This document shows positions 8,738 to 17,131 of a stretch of DNA of 64,000 nt, in pieces. A program made the translations under genes and the position numbers. The stretch comes from Hyphomicrobium_A sp963817485 (GTDB lineage Bacteria > Pseudomonadota > Alphaproteobacteria > Rhizobiales > Hyphomicrobiaceae): assembly GCA_963817485.1 (NCBI GenBank), contig CAWFOR010000010.1:62001-126000 (forward strand). The letters run 5' to 3'. The notes under the pieces are model-generated. The model had not been told where the DNA came from and did no database searches. It was given only the letters and a program-made list of their open reading frames with translations. Numbering within the stretch: position 1 is the first letter of the stretch; each line of letters opens with the position of its first letter.

Positions 8738-9264
8738 CGCGTTCCAGCGGAGGGGAAATCAGGGTTCTGGGAGGGCGCCGGGTAGCTCGTGCAACCTAGC
8801 GTCGGATTTAACCGTGGCCGTTGCGCCAGTCTTAGGAGCGCACGCGCACGCTCGCAAGGGGCAGCGGCGGCAAAGCCCGTGACAAGGCTCGGCGACGCAG
8901 TTTATCTGGCCTCAGTATCGCGTCGCGAAACGCGACGGGTTTGCAAGGAGACAGCACGCGGGAGCCCGCATCGTTCGATGCGCCAGCTCCCATGCAACAC
9001 CGCCGCTTGGCGGAGAATCGCCGGTCGCCGACAGGCCTTGTGCCCCGGGACCACAGGTTCGGAGCATCGTTTCTGAGCGTTATGGCTTATCGCCGCCGTC
9101 GCGGGTCGCAAAGCGTCATAAAGCGTCGCGGGACGGCCGCTTGCGGTCGCGCCCGAACATGAAGGCAGCTCCTTGTCGGCTTGAGCAACCGGCATCGAGC
9201 GGCTGATCGACTAGACGGGGAGAGCCGGAGCAGCCGCTGCTCCGGCTCTTCTTGCTTGGCGGCC
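8738..9264. other. 527-bp non-coding gap with one strong hairpin
   Basis: No convincing protein is encoded. The clearest structure is a perfect 13-bp stem (9221-9233 with 9237-9249) with a 3-nt loop, followed on the plus strand by TCTTGCTT; it sits just past the stop of the histidine phosphatase gene and is probably its terminator, although the T-rich side is on the plus strand. GTCGCG-AAA-CGCGAC near 8923 is a second small hairpin. The rest presumably carries the aroC promoter. No known small RNA signature was recognised. Confidence 0.45.
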
Positions 9265-9852
9265 CTACAACCAATCGATTGCGTCGTGGCGCAGCACGAG
9301 CACCCTGTCCTGCGGCACATCCAGCAGTGGCACTGATTTCAGATCGAGGCCGAGAATGTGGCCGCGCAGCACCCGGCTCACGCCGCCGTGCGAGACGACG
9401 ACCGTGTCGCGCTCGATGCCTCCCAGCCAGGGCACCGCCCGTGCCATCAGGTCCTCGTAGCTCTCGCCGCCCTGCGGACGCCAGCGGAAGGGATCGCGCG
9501 TGCGTGCCTCCAGGCCTCGCGCGTCGACGCGCGGCAGATCAGCGGCGAGCGTCCCCTGCCAGTCGCCGTAGTGGGCCTCCTTCAGGCGGTCGTCGGTGCG
9601 GAAATCGTCAGCCTTAAGGCCCAGCACGCCGCGCACGATCTGCATGGTTTCGCGCGCGCGGGCGAGCGGGCTCGCTACATAGTCGGCCGCGGCGATGGCA
9701 GGCAGCAGGGGACGCAGCGACTCTCCGTTGCGCTTGGCCTGCGCGCGCCCCCGCACGTTCATGGGGATATCGGCCTGGCCTTGGTAGCGGGCTTCCGCGT
9801 TCCACTCGGTCTCGCCGTGGCGGATGAAATAGATCGTTACGTCCGGGCGCAT
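9265..9852 (-). CDS. Histidine phosphatase family protein
   Basis: A 195-residue phosphoglycerate-mutase-fold protein. IRHGETEWN near the N-terminus carries the catalytic His12 that forms phospho-histidine; SPLARARET, RLKEAHYGDWQG and the second core His in VVVSHGGVSR complete the pocket. Short members are usually broad phosphatases rather than mutases. The stretch fabI - this gene - aroC is a recurring order in Hyphomicrobiales. It starts 24 bp after the fabI stop, so the two are very likely one transcript. Substrate unknown. Confidence 0.88.
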   Translation of the reverse strand: MRPDVTIYFIRHGETEWNAEARYQGQADIPMNVRGRAQAKRNGESLRPLLPAIAAADYVASPLARARETMQIVRGVLGLKADDFRTDDRLKEAHYGDWQGTLAADLPRVDARGLEARTRDPFRWRPQGGESYEDLMARAVPWLGGIERDTVVVSHGGVSRVLRGHILGLDLKSVPLLDVPQDRVLVLRHDAIDWL

Positions 9853-9876
9853 CGCTTCAGGCAGCGTGAGCGGGCC

Positions 9877-10728
9877 TCACGCATCCTCGCCTTTCACCAC
9901 GGAAATGTCGGGCGCGTCCTCGTTCTTCATGCCCTGGACGTGGTAGCCGGCGTCGACGTGATGCACCTCGCCGGTCACTCCCCGCGACAAGTCCGACAAC
10001 AGATAGAGGCCGGCGGCGCCGACCTCCTCGATGGTCACCGTGCGCCGGAGCGGCGAGTTGTACTCGTTCCACCTCAGGATATAGCGGAAGTCGGCGATGC
10101 CGGAGGCGGCAAGTGTCTTGATCGGGCCGGCCGAGATGGCGTTGACGCGGATGCCGGTTTTGCCGAGGTCGGAGGCTAGGTAGCGGACGCTCGCCTCGAG
10201 CGCGGCCTTGGCGACACCCATCACGTTGTAGTGCGGCATCACCTTCTCGGCGCCGTAGTAGGTGAGCGTGAGCATCGAGCCACCGGTCGGCATGAGCTTC
10301 TCAGCGCGGGCGGCGAGCGCGGTGAAGGAGTAGCAAGATACCAGCATGGTCTGGGTGAAGTTCTTCTCGCTGGTGTCGACGTAGCGGCCGTCGAGCTCGT
10401 TCTTGTCGGAGAAGGCTATGGCATGCACGAGGAAGTCGAGCTTGCCCCAGGTGCGCTTCAGCTCGGCGAAGACCGCATCCATGGAGCCCGCGTCGTTGAC
10501 GTCGCAGGGCAGGATGAGCTGGGAGCCTAGCTCGGCGGCGAGCGGCCCCACACGCTTCTTGATTGCATCGCCCTGATAGGTCAGCGCGATCTCGGCGCCC
10601 TGGGCGGCGGCGGCCTTTGCGATGCCCCAGGCGATCGAACGATTGTTCGCGACGCCCATGATGAGGCCCTTCTTGCCAGCCATCAGGTTGCCCGTCGCAA
10701 CCCCCGCGCTCGGCACCGGCTCCAACAT
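9877..10728 (-). CDS. fabI: Enoyl-[acyl-carrier-protein] reductase (NADH) FabI
   Basis: FabI performs the last reduction of each fatty-acid elongation cycle. The 283-residue product has the cofactor loop GLIMGVANNRSIAWGIA, the DVND segment after strand 4 and the catalytic Tyr-x6-Lys as Y167-NVMGVA-K174. ISAGPIKTLAASGI is the substrate loop, which in FabI enzymes is the target region of triclosan-type inhibitors. ATG at 10728 has GAGGGA ahead of it, although closely spaced. ATG at 10683 (MAGKKG) is a possible shorter start without a ribosome site. Confidence 0.93.
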   Translation of the reverse strand: MLEPVPSAGVATGNLMAGKKGLIMGVANNRSIAWGIAKAAAAQGAEIALTYQGDAIKKRVGPLAAELGSQLILPCDVNDAGSMDAVFAELKRTWGKLDFLVHAIAFSDKNELDGRYVDTSEKNFTQTMLVSCYSFTALAARAEKLMPTGGSMLTLTYYGAEKVMPHYNVMGVAKAALEASVRYLASDLGKTGIRVNAISAGPIKTLAASGIADFRYILRWNEYNSPLRRTVTIEEVGAAGLYLLSDLSRGVTGEVHHVDAGYHVQGMKNEDAPDISVVKGEDA

Positions 10729-10870
10729 GGTCCCTCGTTTCCTTCGCCGCCTGCTTTCGGCGCGCATCCTACACAAAAGACCCAATGGGTCCAGATGGCC
10801 AGCGGAAGCGGGCAAAAGGGTGAGGATTGCGCGCCTCGGAGGGGGCGCGAGGGCTAAAATGCCTCGGCGA

Positions 10871-11299
10871 TCAGCCGTCGAGCTGCCAACGGCCACTCGG
10901 CAGACGGCAGGCGATGCCTTCCTGCTTCTTGGTATGCTTGCCGGTCGTCAGCATGACGACCATGTGCCGGCAGACCTTTCCTTCCGGATCCTTGAAGGAG
11001 GAGGTTGGCTGCACGATGCCCGACAGCCGTCCGTGCCAGCGGCGCCAGACGTAAGTCGAACCGTCGCCGACCTCGGTCAGCGCATACTGGATGCGCTCGA
11101 GCGCCGCGATCTCGTCGTTGGCGTCGAGCTGATGCGGGAGCTCGGCGGGCGGAGTTGCCGCAGGCGAGGGATAGATGCGCGTCTCCCATTTGGGCTCTTC
11201 GGCGTGGGCGCGAGGGGCGCTCAGGAAGATCTCGCAAATGAGGACAAAGGCGGTGGTGACAACCGCAGCGAGTGTAACTAAGGAGGGATGCGTACCCAT
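10871..11299 (-). CDS. Secreted surface-antigen-like protein
   Basis: A 142-residue protein with a signal segment (LAAVVTTAFVLICEIFLSAP, then RAHAEE). The mature part holds ALTEVGDGSTYVWRRWHGRL, VCRHMVVMLTTGKHTKKQEG and CRLPSGRWQL, the pattern of the RT0821/Lpp0805-type surface antigen domain found beside fabI and pdxH in many Hyphomicrobiales. Two Cys in the mature part could form a disulfide. It lies 142 bp upstream of fabI in the same direction and is divergent from pdxH. Molecular role unknown. Confidence 0.7.
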   Translation of the reverse strand: MGTHPSLVTLAAVVTTAFVLICEIFLSAPRAHAEEPKWETRIYPSPAATPPAELPHQLDANDEIAALERIQYALTEVGDGSTYVWRRWHGRLSGIVQPTSSFKDPEGKVCRHMVVMLTTGKHTKKQEGIACRLPSGRWQLDG

Positions 11300-11434
11300 G
11301 ACGCTTCACTCAACTCTTCTGACGCAACGTTCCGCCACTACGGCACGAACTGACGTCAGTATGGACGAGCGTGGTTAAGAGGGACTGAAGAGGTGTCCCA
11401 ACACGATGTGGTGCCCGTTAACGAGGAGTTGAGT

Positions 11435-12097
11435 GTGAGCCAGCACCGTGCCGATCCCAAGCCGGAGAGCGAGGCGCATCCGCCCGGCGACTTCGCCGAG
11501 GCGGCCGAGCCGTTCGCGCTGTTCGAAAGCTGGCTCCACGACGCCGAGCGCCACGAGCCCAACGATCCCAATGCGATGGCACTCGCCACGGTCGACGCCG
11601 CAGGAGAGCCGAACGTGCGCATGGTGCTGCTGAAGGGGCTCGATCCTGCGGGGCGCCCGGACCGCGGCTTCGTCTTCTATACAAACTTCAACAGCGCCAA
11701 GGGAACGGAGCTCAAGACAACGCCGAAGGCTGCGCTCGATTTCTACTGGAAGAGCCTGCATCGACAGGTGCGTGTGCGCGGCACGGTCGCGGAAGTGACA
11801 CCCACGGAGGCCGATGCCTACTTCGCGACGCGCGCGCGCGGAGCGCAGATTGCGGCCTGGGCATCGCAGCAGTCGAGCCCGCTCGAAAGCCGGTTTGCGC
11901 TGGAGAAGGCGGTCGCGCTCGAGGCCGCGCGCTTCCATATCGGCAAGGTGCCGCGGCCGCCGCACTGGTCGGGTTTTCGTGTTACTCCGCTCGCGATCGA
12001 GTTCTGGCACAGCCGGTTGTCGCGGTTGCATGAGCGTGTGGTCTTCCGCCGCGAAAAAGCCGGAGACGACTGGCTGAAGTCGCGGCTCTACCCCTGA
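11435..12097 (+). CDS. pdxH: Pyridoxamine 5'-phosphate oxidase
   Basis: PdxH uses FMN and oxygen to make pyridoxal 5'-phosphate, ending vitamin B6 synthesis and salvage. Family blocks are intact: NAMALATVDAAGEPNVRMVL, GFVFYTNFNSAKG, FYWKSLHRQVRVRGTV, WASQQSSPL, and the C-terminal block RPPHWSGFRVTPLAIEFW with the closing RLYP. GTG at 11435 was chosen because GAGGAG stands 6 nt upstream, giving 220 residues; the frame is open to 11393. Divergent from the surface-antigen gene. Confidence 0.93.
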   Translation: MSQHRADPKPESEAHPPGDFAEAAEPFALFESWLHDAERHEPNDPNAMALATVDAAGEPNVRMVLLKGLDPAGRPDRGFVFYTNFNSAKGTELKTTPKAALDFYWKSLHRQVRVRGTVAEVTPTEADAYFATRARGAQIAAWASQQSSPLESRFALEKAVALEAARFHIGKVPRPPHWSGFRVTPLAIEFWHSRLSRLHERVVFRREKAGDDWLKSRLYP

Positions 12098-12213
12098 TGG
12101 CGTGCGTCTCCGGGCCGCGAATTGCTGGGCATTCTGTGGCTCGGCCCTCCATTTCGTCCGATTCTCGGCTATCCTCGAACGTCGTCGCAACGCGCTGAAG
12201 GGCATCGATCCGC

Positions 12214-13077
12214 ATGAGGCCGCCTCCGCCGCTGGGCCAATCGTTCTTCGCGCGCTGGACGAGCCGCATCGCGGTCTTCTCCGTCGGTGTGCTGGCGACG
12301 GCGATCCTGCTGCATCGGCTATTCGGCCTGCCCTCGCCGGTCGCGTTCAACCTTGTGGGGTTGGCATTCGCCGGCGCATTGCTGTCGCTGCTGTTTGCGG
12401 GGTTCGCGACCGTCGGCATTTGGCGCACGGGCCGGCCGGGAACGCCGCGTATCGTCTTCGCGATCCTGGTCAGTCTTGGCTTGCTGGCCTGGCCGCTGGT
12501 CTATCTGCCGCAATACGAGAGCACGCCCAAGATCAACGATGTCACGACGGATGCCGTCAATCCGCCGGCCTTCGTCGCCGTCGCCAAGCTGCGCGGGCCG
12601 GGCGCCAATCCTATCGCCTACCCCGCACGCTTCGCCAAGGCGCAGGCCGCGGCCTATCCCGACATCAAGACGATCGAGCTCAACCGCTCGGTCGACGAGG
12701 CCTTCGAGGTCGCGACCGATGCCGCCCGCCACCTGAAGCTCAACGTCGTCGGCCAGGAGGCGCCCGATCCCAGAACCGGTCGCCCCGGCACCATCGAGAT
12801 CGTCGACCGCAGCCTCATCTTCGGGTTCTACGACGACGTGGTGATCCGCGTCTCGGGTGACGAGGACCACGCCCGCATCGATGTGCGCTCAGCGTCCCGC
12901 TTCGGCTCCTTCGATCTCGGCCGCAACGCCGAGCACGTGCGCCAGCTGCTAAAGGACTTCGTTGTGCGCATGGAGTCGGTCATTCCGGCCGAACGCACCA
13001 AGGGCACGGCAAAAGCGAAAGACGACGTCAAAGAGGAACAGCAACGCAATCGACGTTCGCGGCGTCCTCGCAGGTGA
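12214..13077 (+). CDS. DUF1499 membrane protein
   Basis: A 287-residue protein with three membrane helices in the first about 100 residues (IAVFSVGVLATAILL; VAFNLVGLAFAGALLSLLF; IVFAILVSLGLLAWPLVY). A soluble domain follows in which DIKTIELNRSVDEAFEVATD, FYDDVVIRV and RIDVRSASRFGSFDLGRNA match DUF1499. The last 25 residues are very basic. The 3' end overlaps the end of the convergent MBL hydrolase gene by 50 bp. DUF1499 proteins have no established biochemical role. Confidence 0.8.
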   Translation: MRPPPPLGQSFFARWTSRIAVFSVGVLATAILLHRLFGLPSPVAFNLVGLAFAGALLSLLFAGFATVGIWRTGRPGTPRIVFAILVSLGLLAWPLVYLPQYESTPKINDVTTDAVNPPAFVAVAKLRGPGANPIAYPARFAKAQAAAYPDIKTIELNRSVDEAFEVATDAARHLKLNVVGQEAPDPRTGRPGTIEIVDRSLIFGFYDDVVIRVSGDEDHARIDVRSASRFGSFDLGRNAEHVRQLLKDFVVRMESVIPAERTKGTAKAKDDVKEEQQRNRRSRRPRR

Positions 13078-13933
13078 TGAGCCCGCGCTCGGCGAGATGC
13101 TCGAGGTGCGCGCGCAGCGATAGTCTAGCCGCGCCGGCGACTTCCTCGTCGAGATCGCGGTAGATGACTGGCAAGAGCTTGCGGACGGTGTTGGTGCCCT
13201 TGCGCACGGCCTCGAGGATGGCCTGGTCGCGCCAGCGCCGATGCAGCAGGTAGGCTTTGACCGTGCGCCGCGGCTCGGCGACCGGCCCGCCATGGCCGGG
13301 CAGCAGCGTGCTGTCGCGTCGCTCGAGTAGAAGCTCGAGCGAACGCAGGTAGTCTGCCATGCGGCCCTCGGGCGGAGCGACGACCGAGGTGTTCCACGCC
13401 ATTACGTGATCGCCGGAGAAGACGAGGCCGCTACCTTCGAGCGCGAAGCAGAGGTGATCGGCCGTGTGCCCCGGCGTGTGTAGCGCCGACAGCTCCCAAC
13501 CGTCCCCCTCGATGCGATCTCCGTGCGTCAGACTGACGTCCGGCGTGTAGGCCGTGTTGATGTACTCGGACACGGACTCGCCAGCGTCGCCTGACGAGCG
13601 GGCCTGTTCGCGTCGAAATCCGTAGGACTTTGCACCCGTCTCTGCGGCCAGAGCGGCGAGGCCGTCGACGTGGTCGCGGTGCGCGTGTGTGATGAGAATG
13701 TGCCTGATGGGCCGGCCACCGGCAGCCTTGAGGATCGCTGCGAGGTGCGCGGCATCCGCGGGACCGGGATCGATCACCGCGAGCGCTTGCGTGCCGACAA
13801 GGTAGGTGTTCGTGCCATTGAAGGTGAGCGCGCTCGCGTTGTTGGCGACGAGGCGCGCGACGCCCGTCGCGAGCGGATCGGGGACGCCGTAGGCAAACTG
13901 CATGGCCGTGTCGAACTTGAGGCCGTTGCTCAT
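13028..13933 (-). CDS. MBL-fold metallohydrolase with C-terminal winged helix
   Basis: A 301-residue metallo-beta-lactamase-fold hydrolase. The metal motif ITHAHRDHVDG (His83, His85, Asp87, His88), LHTPGHTADHLCF, FSGDHVMAW and LLPGHGGPV supply the di-zinc ligands. The C-terminal about 70 residues (KLLPVIYRDLDEEVAGAARL) form the small helical domain typical of LACTB2-like hydrolases, some of which are ribonucleases. Substrate uncertain. Its last 50 bp overlap the convergent DUF1499 gene in another frame; both proteins keep their expected ends there. Confidence 0.85.
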   Translation of the reverse strand: MSNGLKFDTAMQFAYGVPDPLATGVARLVANNASALTFNGTNTYLVGTQALAVIDPGPADAAHLAAILKAAGGRPIRHILITHAHRDHVDGLAALAAETGAKSYGFRREQARSSGDAGESVSEYINTAYTPDVSLTHGDRIEGDGWELSALHTPGHTADHLCFALEGSGLVFSGDHVMAWNTSVVAPPEGRMADYLRSLELLLERRDSTLLPGHGGPVAEPRRTVKAYLLHRRWRDQAILEAVRKGTNTVRKLLPVIYRDLDEEVAGAARLSLRAHLEHLAERGLITCEDAANVDCVAVPL

Positions 13934-13955
13934 TGCCTCTCCCGGATAATTGCCG

Positions 13956-14447
13956 CTAGCCGAGCGACGGCCGGAACGTTCTCACCGCGATGAAGCCGGC
14001 GATGACGAACAGCGCCAGCACGATGCCCTGCGCGGCTAGGAACGGCGGCTCGGACTGGGTCGGCGCGAGCTCCTGCAGCGGACCGAGCTTCTGGAACGAC
14101 TGCACCACCGCGACGAATACGTTGAGGTAGAGCGCCGCGACGGCGCTAATGACGTAGATCGCCCGCCACGCGCCGGCAAGGTGGAATACATAGAGTGCGA
14201 GCAGCGCGAATGTCAGGATGATCGTCGATACGGCGCCAGTGCCAAGGGCCGGCGTAAAAGCGCTAATCGGGAACAGGAATCCGGTCAGCGTGGTCAGTAC
14301 TGTAGTGGCGAGAAAAATACAGGTCCACCCGACGAGCCGCTTCCCACGCAGCATACCCGCCAGCACGACGAGACCGGTCGCGATGCCGATGAGGCTGATG
14401 ATCACGTGCACAAGAGTGAAGGTGGCGATCGACAATCCCAAGATCAT
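13956..14447 (-). CDS. Four-helix integral membrane protein
   Basis: About 163 residues, almost all in membrane helices: LSIATFTLVHVIISLIGIAT, IFLATTVLTTLTGFLF, VSTIILTFALLALYVFHLAG, IYVISAVAALYLNVFVAVV and a last GIVLALFVIAGFI, so four to five spans. The chosen ATG (14447, MILGLS) has GGGAAG close upstream; the frame is open 17 codons further. It lies 22 bp before the MBL hydrolase gene in the same direction and may share its transcript. I do not recognise the family beyond small hypothetical membrane proteins of Hyphomicrobiales. Confidence 0.65.
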   Translation of the reverse strand: MILGLSIATFTLVHVIISLIGIATGLVVLAGMLRGKRLVGWTCIFLATTVLTTLTGFLFPISAFTPALGTGAVSTIILTFALLALYVFHLAGAWRAIYVISAVAALYLNVFVAVVQSFQKLGPLQELAPTQSEPPFLAAQGIVLALFVIAGFIAVRTFRPSLG

Positions 14448-14846
14448 CTTCCCGTGCTCCCCCCGGTTGTGACCAACGCTATGCGCGCTCCGTCTCACTT
14501 AGCACGCGGATCGCGCGCGTGTGCGTCAAGCCCGGGAGTTGAATTTTCCTCGCGCGTGAGGGCGCCGGGGCGCCGTAGGGCATGACGGGCGCTCGCGGCG
14601 ACGGAGCCGAGCAGCGCATCGCGCCAGTGCTCGAATTGCGATGGTTCGGGGGATTTATCGAGGGAATGCGCGATGGGCTGAAGCACGCCGCGACCGGTCT
14701 TTCCGGCCTCAGCAGGCTCACGGTCAGCGTCGTGCCCATGCTCGCCCCTACGCCCCACTGAGTGCGGCGACTGTCGACAGTATGAATTATGTTATCACAC
14801 AGTCGGGACGGTGCTGCCGCGCCCACGACGAGGTAGAAGGGGCTTC
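14448..14846. other. Divergent intergenic region with a 12-bp palindrome
   Basis: A 399-bp gap between divergent genes. ACTGTCGACAGT at 14770-14781 is a perfect 12-bp palindrome, 65 bp before the start of the TIGR03032 gene, a plausible operator position. No convincing protein or RNA was seen elsewhere in the gap. Confidence 0.4.
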
Positions 14847-15962
14847 ATGAACGACGAGCAGGCACCCGCCGAGTTGGAAGGGGCACAGGCCGCGACGGGC
14901 GCCGGTGAAGCCCCGCCGGAGACCGCGGCGCAGGGTCTGCAGCCGGTCAACATCACCTGCACGCGCGGGTTTCCCGACTGGCTCCTGCGCAACAACGTTA
15001 GCTTGGCCTTCACGTCCTACCAGACCGGCCGGCTCTATTTGGTCGGCGTCAATTCCGCCGGGCAGACAGCTTTTCACGAGCGCTTCCTCGCCCGCGCCAT
15101 GGGCCTATGGGCCGACCCGCAGCGGCTCGTGGTGTCGACGCTGTTCCAAGTCTGGCGCTTCGAGAACGTGCTTTCCGGCGAGTACGACGGTGCCAACCCC
15201 GACCGCCACTATGTACCGCGCGTCGCCCACACCACCGGCGACCTCGACATCCACGATATCGGCGTCATGGCGGACGGGCGCATCGTGTTCGTCAATTCGC
15301 TGTTCTCTTGCCTCGCCACGCTGAGCCCCACGCATGGCTTCAGGGTCTACTGGAAGCCGCCGTTCATCTCCAAGCTCGCGGCGGAGGATCGCTGTCATCT
15401 CAATGGGTTGGCCATGAAGGATGGCGCGCCGGCCTACGTCACGGCGACGAGCCGCAGCGATGTCGTCAACGGCTGGCGCAACCGGCGCGCAGAGGGGGGC
15501 ACGCTGGTCGACGTGGCGACGAACGCCATCGTGACCGAAAAGCTGTCGATGCCGCACTCGCCTCGCTGGCACGCCGGCCGGCTGTGGCTTTTGAACTCGG
15601 GCACCGGCTATCTCGGCGCCGTGGATCTCGCCACCGGGGTGTTCGAGCCGCGCGTCTTCTGCCCGGGGTTCCTGCGCGGGCTCGCGTTCCACAACGGCCA
15701 CGCGATCGTCGGGCTGTCCTTGCCGCGCGACGGCTCGTTCTCGGGGCTCGAGCTCGACAACGAGCTGAAGCGCCGCGACGCCGACCCCTGGTGCGGCATC
15801 CAGATCGTCAATCTCGCCTCGGGCGACATCGTCGAGTGGATCAAGCTAGAAGGCGGCGTGAGCGAGCTGTTCGATGTGGCCGTGCTGCCGGGCGTGCGCT
15901 GGCCCGCCGCCACGGGCTTTCTCGGCGATGAGATCCACAAGCTCTATACGTTCGAGGTCTGA
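14847..15962 (+). CDS. TIGR03032-family protein
   Basis: A 371-residue protein without a signal peptide. Blocks such as HTTGDLDIHDIGVMADGRIV, CHLNGLAMKDGAPAYVTATS, SMPHSPRWHAGRLWLLNSG and LAFHNGHAIVGLSLPR repeat a beta-propeller-like rhythm and match TIGR03032 (DUF4915-like). These proteins are often encoded near tetratricopeptide or glycosylation genes; their activity is not established. ATG at 14847 has AAGGGG 6 nt upstream; the frame is open 12 codons further. Confidence 0.75.
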   Translation: MNDEQAPAELEGAQAATGAGEAPPETAAQGLQPVNITCTRGFPDWLLRNNVSLAFTSYQTGRLYLVGVNSAGQTAFHERFLARAMGLWADPQRLVVSTLFQVWRFENVLSGEYDGANPDRHYVPRVAHTTGDLDIHDIGVMADGRIVFVNSLFSCLATLSPTHGFRVYWKPPFISKLAAEDRCHLNGLAMKDGAPAYVTATSRSDVVNGWRNRRAEGGTLVDVATNAIVTEKLSMPHSPRWHAGRLWLLNSGTGYLGAVDLATGVFEPRVFCPGFLRGLAFHNGHAIVGLSLPRDGSFSGLELDNELKRRDADPWCGIQIVNLASGDIVEWIKLEGGVSELFDVAVLPGVRWPAATGFLGDEIHKLYTFEV

Positions 15963-16110
15963 GGCGTGCTCGTTCGCTCGTGGCCCCTGCGCGCGAAGCA
16001 TGTGCGCTTAGACAAAAAACCGCCGCCATGATGTGTGGTACTCAGCTCGCGGGGACGCAAGATCACGTCTGTTGATGTAGCGCAAGCGCGCGAGCGCCTG
16101 GAGGTCCCTC

Positions 16111-16662
16111 ATGTTCAATGCCGAGCCGAAGAACGATTTTGCACATCCGAAACCTGGTGTTACCCCCTTTGCGGCGGTCAGACCTCCTCAAGAGATATCT
16201 TCGAAAGAGACATCCTCTAAGCCCTCCCCGTTTGAGCCCGCCGCCTCCGCGGCTACGGGCACCTCGGTGATTGGCACCGATCTCACCATCCTGGGCGATC
16301 GCATCACCATCATTTCGAAGAACAAGCTTCAGGTGGATGGAGACGTCCGCGGCAACGTGCACGGCAAACAGGTCGTCATCACCGAGGAAGGCTCTGTGAT
16401 CGGGACAGTCTGCGCCGAAACCATTGAGGTGCGCGGAGGGGTTCGCGGTTCCATACGCGCGGTAAACGTGAAGCTGCAGTCATCGGCCCAGGTACAAGGC
16501 GACATCACGCACCAGAAGCTCTCCATTGCCGAGGGTGCTGAGTTCGACGGCCGTGTGCACCTAACAAAGGATGCCAGCGAGCTCGTGCCTATCCTCGATC
16601 CGGAAGCAATTGAGCCTGCAAGGCAATATGGTGGGGCAACCGACTTCGACACGCCCACCTAG
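16111..16662 (+). CDS. Bactofilin (polymer-forming cytoskeletal protein)
   Basis: A 183-residue protein with a low-complexity N-terminus of about 50 residues and then a beta-helical bactofilin core: SVIGTDLTILGDRITI, LQVDGDVRGNVHGKQVVI, GSVIGTVCAETIEVRGGVRG, VQGDITHQKLSIAEGAEFDG. Bactofilins self-assemble without nucleotide and position cell-wall or envelope machinery. GGAGG precedes the ATG. A hypothetical gene follows after 24 bp with its own GGGAGG, suggesting a two-gene unit. Confidence 0.9.
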   Translation: MFNAEPKNDFAHPKPGVTPFAAVRPPQEISSKETSSKPSPFEPAASAATGTSVIGTDLTILGDRITIISKNKLQVDGDVRGNVHGKQVVITEEGSVIGTVCAETIEVRGGVRGSIRAVNVKLQSSAQVQGDITHQKLSIAEGAEFDGRVHLTKDASELVPILDPEAIEPARQYGGATDFDTPT

Positions 16663-16686
16663 TAGGATACTCGCGGGAGGCAAGCC

Positions 16687-17091
16687 ATGGTTAGTCTGAC
16701 AGAGGCCTTGGCTGCAGAACGACAGCGACGGAAGCGTGCTTCGACGGATGCCGCGGTGAGGCGCGAAGTGCGGCGCGAGGTGCTTGCAGCTTTGCACCAG
16801 CGCCTCACTGCTGAATTGCTTCCGTGCTGGTTCTTCATAATGAGCGGCGATGAGATAGTGGTCGCTCACACGAAGAATGGTCCGGGCCCGCGGCAACGCG
16901 TGGGGTCTTGGGCGGTCGACCAGGAGCTTCGTTTGGTTTTCGGCGAGGAGACGACGGAGTGGATCACCAGCGAAAGTCTTGCTCGTGTCGTGGACGCAGC
17001 GGTGCTCATAACGGCAAGGCTGATCGTCGATGCTGAATCACGTCTCGGGTCGCGCGCTAACCCGGATCGGCTTCCAGAGCTGACGGCATAG
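16687..17091 (+). CDS. Hypothetical protein, probably paired with bactofilin
   Basis: 134 residues. The N-terminal 45 residues are an Arg/Ala-rich helix (EALAAERQRRKRASTDAAVR). A compact domain follows (ELLPCWFFIMSGDEIVVAHT; LRLVFGEETTEWITSESLA). No membrane segment, no signal and no family recognised. GGGAGG 8 nt before the ATG and the 24-bp distance to the bactofilin gene suggest co-transcription. Confidence 0.55.
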   Translation: MVSLTEALAAERQRRKRASTDAAVRREVRREVLAALHQRLTAELLPCWFFIMSGDEIVVAHTKNGPGPRQRVGSWAVDQELRLVFGEETTEWITSESLARVVDAAVLITARLIVDAESRLGSRANPDRLPELTA

Positions 17092-17131
17092 AGAAATTGT
17101 CAGCCGCACGCCTCCCATGCGGTCGACACCG

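Noticed and set aside
8789..9076. A 95-codon plus-strand gene in the gap upstream of aroC
   Set aside because: Composition is Arg-rich and random, with no ribosome site and no family motif.
14479..14826. A 115-codon minus-strand gene in the divergent gap
   Set aside because: Low-complexity Pro/Arg/Ser text, no ribosome site, spans the likely promoter region.
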